A DNA stretch of 7,211 nt from Bacteroidota bacterium. Its GTDB lineage: Bacteria > Bacteroidota > Bacteroidia > Flavobacteriales > Flavobacteriaceae. Below, in pieces: positions 6,026 through 7,211 of this stretch (the first letter of the stretch is position 1; each line of letters begins with the position of its first letter). A model generated the notes under the pieces. It was not told the origin of the DNA, searched no databases, and was given only the letters and a program-made list of their open reading frames with translations. Location of the stretch: contig JAEWKB010000165.1 in NCBI GenBank assembly GCA_023386255.1, forward strand, positions 1 through 7,211. The letters run 5' to 3'. A program made the position numbers and the translations under genes.

Positions 6026-6451
6026 CTAATCATTTTTTTCTGTTTGCCCTGCACCTGCGATATTAAGTACTATAGGAAATTTATATGCACTTCTTACAGG
6101 CACACCATCATTCATACCAGGCACCCATTTTTCTTTAACAAGGCCTAAAATCCTAATGCCTTCTTCCCGTATTCCGTGCCCGGGATCATTTGTAGATGAT
6201 ATATTAGAAATTGTTCCATCTTTTTCAATTACAAATGTGAAATATATTTTCAATGTCATATCCACAGTTACATCCGGAGCCCTGAAATTATATTGTACAA
6301 ATTTGTAAAAGGCTGTAATGCCTCCGGGATATTCCGGCTGCCTGTCTAATGCTGCAGATTCAAAAACTACATCATTTTTACTTAGTACATTGTTTTGTGC
6401 AGAAGAAATACTACCGGATAACAAGAAAAGTATAAAGATAATATTTCTCAC
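6026..6451 (-). CDS. secreted stand-alone TonB C-terminal domain protein
   Basis: This 141-residue protein has a signal peptide (hydrophobic residues 4-11, likely cut at SSA|Q after residue 18), a linker of about 19 residues, and a TonB C-terminal domain at about 38-131. Recognisable parts are YPGGITAFYKFVQYNF (41-56), the strand KIYFTFVIEKDGTI (68-81), DPGHGI (87-92) and the family KWVPG core followed by a strand ending FPIVLNI. It lacks the N-terminal membrane anchor and charged Pro/Glu/Lys linker of an ordinary TonB, so it should be free in the periplasm. It aligns without gaps to the TonB encoded two genes upstream, with 46 of 94 identical residues by my hand count. The start is a GTG at 6451 that overlaps the preceding TGA (GTGA); no ATG could include the signal peptide. 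It may modulate or bridge TonB contacts, which is inference. Domain assignment is firm. Confidence 0.85.
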   Translation of the reverse strand: MRNIIFILFLLSGSISSAQNNVLSKNDVVFESAALDRQPEYPGGITAFYKFVQYNFRAPDVTVDMTLKIYFTFVIEKDGTISNISSTNDPGHGIREEGIRILGLVKEKWVPGMNDGVPVRSAYKFPIVLNIAGAGQTEKND

Positions 6452-6681
6452 CTCTTATAATTTTGGACAAGCCTTATAAACCTGAAGAATGCATAAACCA
6501 TTAGTACAATTCCAAGTGCCAGCCTGCGGTTATAGGATAGCGGAACGGGTATGGATTTCCAGAAAATCAGCATACCACCCAGCACCAGGTACATTAAAAA
6601 GAAGACTATACCAAAAACAAACAGAAATCGCTGTGCGGGCGATTTCTGTTCATTAAAACGAGATTTTCTTTTTGAAAGCAT
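6448..6681 (-). CDS. small two-helix inner-membrane protein, function unknown
   Basis: This 77-residue protein has two hydrophobic helices, at about 19-41 (FLFVFGIVFFLMYLVLGGML and on) and about 53-69 (ALGIVLMVYAFFRF and on), joined by a short loop with SIPVPLSYNRR. The N terminus is strongly basic (KRKSRFNEQK) and the C terminus ends QNYKR, so both ends are expected in the cytoplasm with the loop in the periplasm. There is no signal peptidase site and no recognisable enzymatic motif. Its start lies 12 bases after the tonB stop, with AAAGAG directly before the ATG, and its stop overlaps the next start by four bases. It is thus locked between two TonB-domain genes and probably works with them, perhaps as a partner of TonB or the ExbB/ExbD motor. 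I cannot assign it to a named family from sequence alone. Confidence 0.8.
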   Translation of the reverse strand: MLSKRKSRFNEQKSPAQRFLFVFGIVFFLMYLVLGGMLIFWKSIPVPLSYNRRLALGIVLMVYAFFRFIRLVQNYKR

Positions 6682-6693
6682 CTCTTTATAATA

Positions 6694-7211
6694 TTAAGCC
6701 TTAATCTGTAGTGTTATAGGAAGGCTGAAACGTGTACGCACAGCTTTACCGTTTTGTATCCCGGGTGACCATTTCACTTTATTAGACCTTACTACGCGTT
6801 CGGCTTCTTTAGCAAGACCGTAGCCAGGATCCCTTACAGCTTTAACATCGGTTAATGTACCGTCCTTTTCCACTACAAACTGTACATATATCTTCACCGT
6901 CATGTCCTGGTCTACTTCAGGCACCCTGAAGTTCCTGCTCACAAATGAACGGAAAGCATCAATACCGCCCGGAAAATCAGGCTGAACCTGTAGTGTTGCA
7001 GTAGTATAAATAGCATTATCAGGCGCTTCAACACCTTTGTCCAAGTCACCTGCCGGTTTGCCAATAACAACATCTCCAGTTGGTGCGGCTTCGGCATTAC
7101 GTGATGACGGGTCAGCTTCTTTAAATTGCTCTTTTAGTGGCGGATCTTCAGGAACTTCTTCCTTCTTGGCTGCCTCCAGAGGTTTAAACTTCACTTCTTC
7201 CACTATAGATT
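6694..7211 (-). CDS. tonB: energy transducer TonB, N-terminus cut by window edge
   Basis: The frame runs off the right edge; the GTG at 7203 encodes an internal valine (preceded in frame by Ser-Ile), so about 171 C-terminal residues are visible and the membrane anchor is missing. Counted from that valine, residues 2-35 are a charged Glu/Lys/Pro linker (EEVPEDPPLKEQFKEADP), 36-73 a flexible spacer, and 74-167 a TonB C-terminal domain: FPGGIDAFRSFVSRNF (77-92), VKIYVQFVVEKDGTL, DPGYGL, VKWSPGIQNGKAVRTRF and LPITLQI. TonB carries proton-motive-force energy from ExbB/ExbD in the inner membrane to TonB-dependent outer-membrane receptors. In this phylum TonB is often encoded just downstream of exbB and exbD, so those genes are expected beyond position 7211. 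It is the first visible gene of the leftward operon. The family is certain; which transporters it serves is unknown. Confidence 0.93.
   Translation of the reverse strand, partial: SIVEEVKFKPLEAAKKEEVPEDPPLKEQFKEADPSSRNAEAAPTGDVVIGKPAGDLDKGVEAPDNAIYTTATLQVQPDFPGGIDAFRSFVSRNFRVPEVDQDMTVKIYVQFVVEKDGTLTDVKAVRDPGYGLAKEAERVVRSNKVKWSPGIQNGKAVRTRFSLPITLQIKA

Noticed and set aside
7201..7203. GTG at 7203 as the real start of tonB
   Set aside because: The frame continues upstream to the window edge, and a TonB starting here would have no membrane anchor or export signal; the codon is best read as internal valine.
1..7211. Mobile element, phage-defence island or CRISPR array
   Set aside because: No transposase, integrase, nuclease, toxin, tRNA-adjacent repeat or regularly spaced repeat was seen; the genes look like ordinary core flavobacterial genes.

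Overview
The window looks like chromosomal DNA from a flavobacterium-type member of the Bacteroidota. The evidence is a moderately AT-rich composition, A-rich leaders with little Shine-Dalgarno sequence, -7 elements of the Bacteroidota type TAnnTTTG (TATCTTTG before queE, TAGTTTTG before the YkgJ-family gene), and gene families with flavobacterial-looking sequences (NamZ/DUF1343, TonB with a short charged linker, a PstS-like lipoprotein, a secreted TPR protein). There are no tRNA or rRNA genes, insertion sequences, phage genes or CRISPR arrays. Coding density is high and no stretch longer than 100 bases lacks a gene.

Layout. Positions 1-583 (+) hold the C-terminal part of a NamZ/DUF1343 peptidoglycan exo-muramidase, cut by the window edge. 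At 678-899 (+) is a small amphipathic helical protein of unknown function. It converges, across a bidirectional terminator (905-930), on a YkgJ-type cysteine-cluster protein (932-1426, -). That gene is divergent from a class I SAM methyltransferase (1472-2179, +), with 45 bases between the start codons. A second bidirectional terminator (2180-2203) separates the methyltransferase from a leftward pair: queE (queuosine pathway radical SAM enzyme, 2626-3258) and, 16 bases further on, a secreted DUF2059 protein (2208-2609). A terminator at 3303-3328 ends the next unit.

The right half (3350-7211) is one tightly packed leftward operon: partial tonB, a 77-residue two-helix membrane protein, a secreted stand-alone TonB C-terminal domain, a PstS-like substrate-binding lipoprotein, and a large secreted TPR protein. 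Gaps are 12, -4, 3 and 24 bases, and a strong terminator follows the last gene. This suggests one cell-envelope module: an inner-membrane energy transducer, a partner membrane hairpin, an accessory periplasmic TonB-like domain, a ligand-binding or binding-protein-like lipoprotein with no ABC permease beside it, and a protein-protein scaffold. ExbB/ExbD genes would be expected upstream, beyond position 7211. I regard this operon, especially the unanchored second TonB domain, as the most interesting part of the window. The small glycine-patterned helical protein is next.
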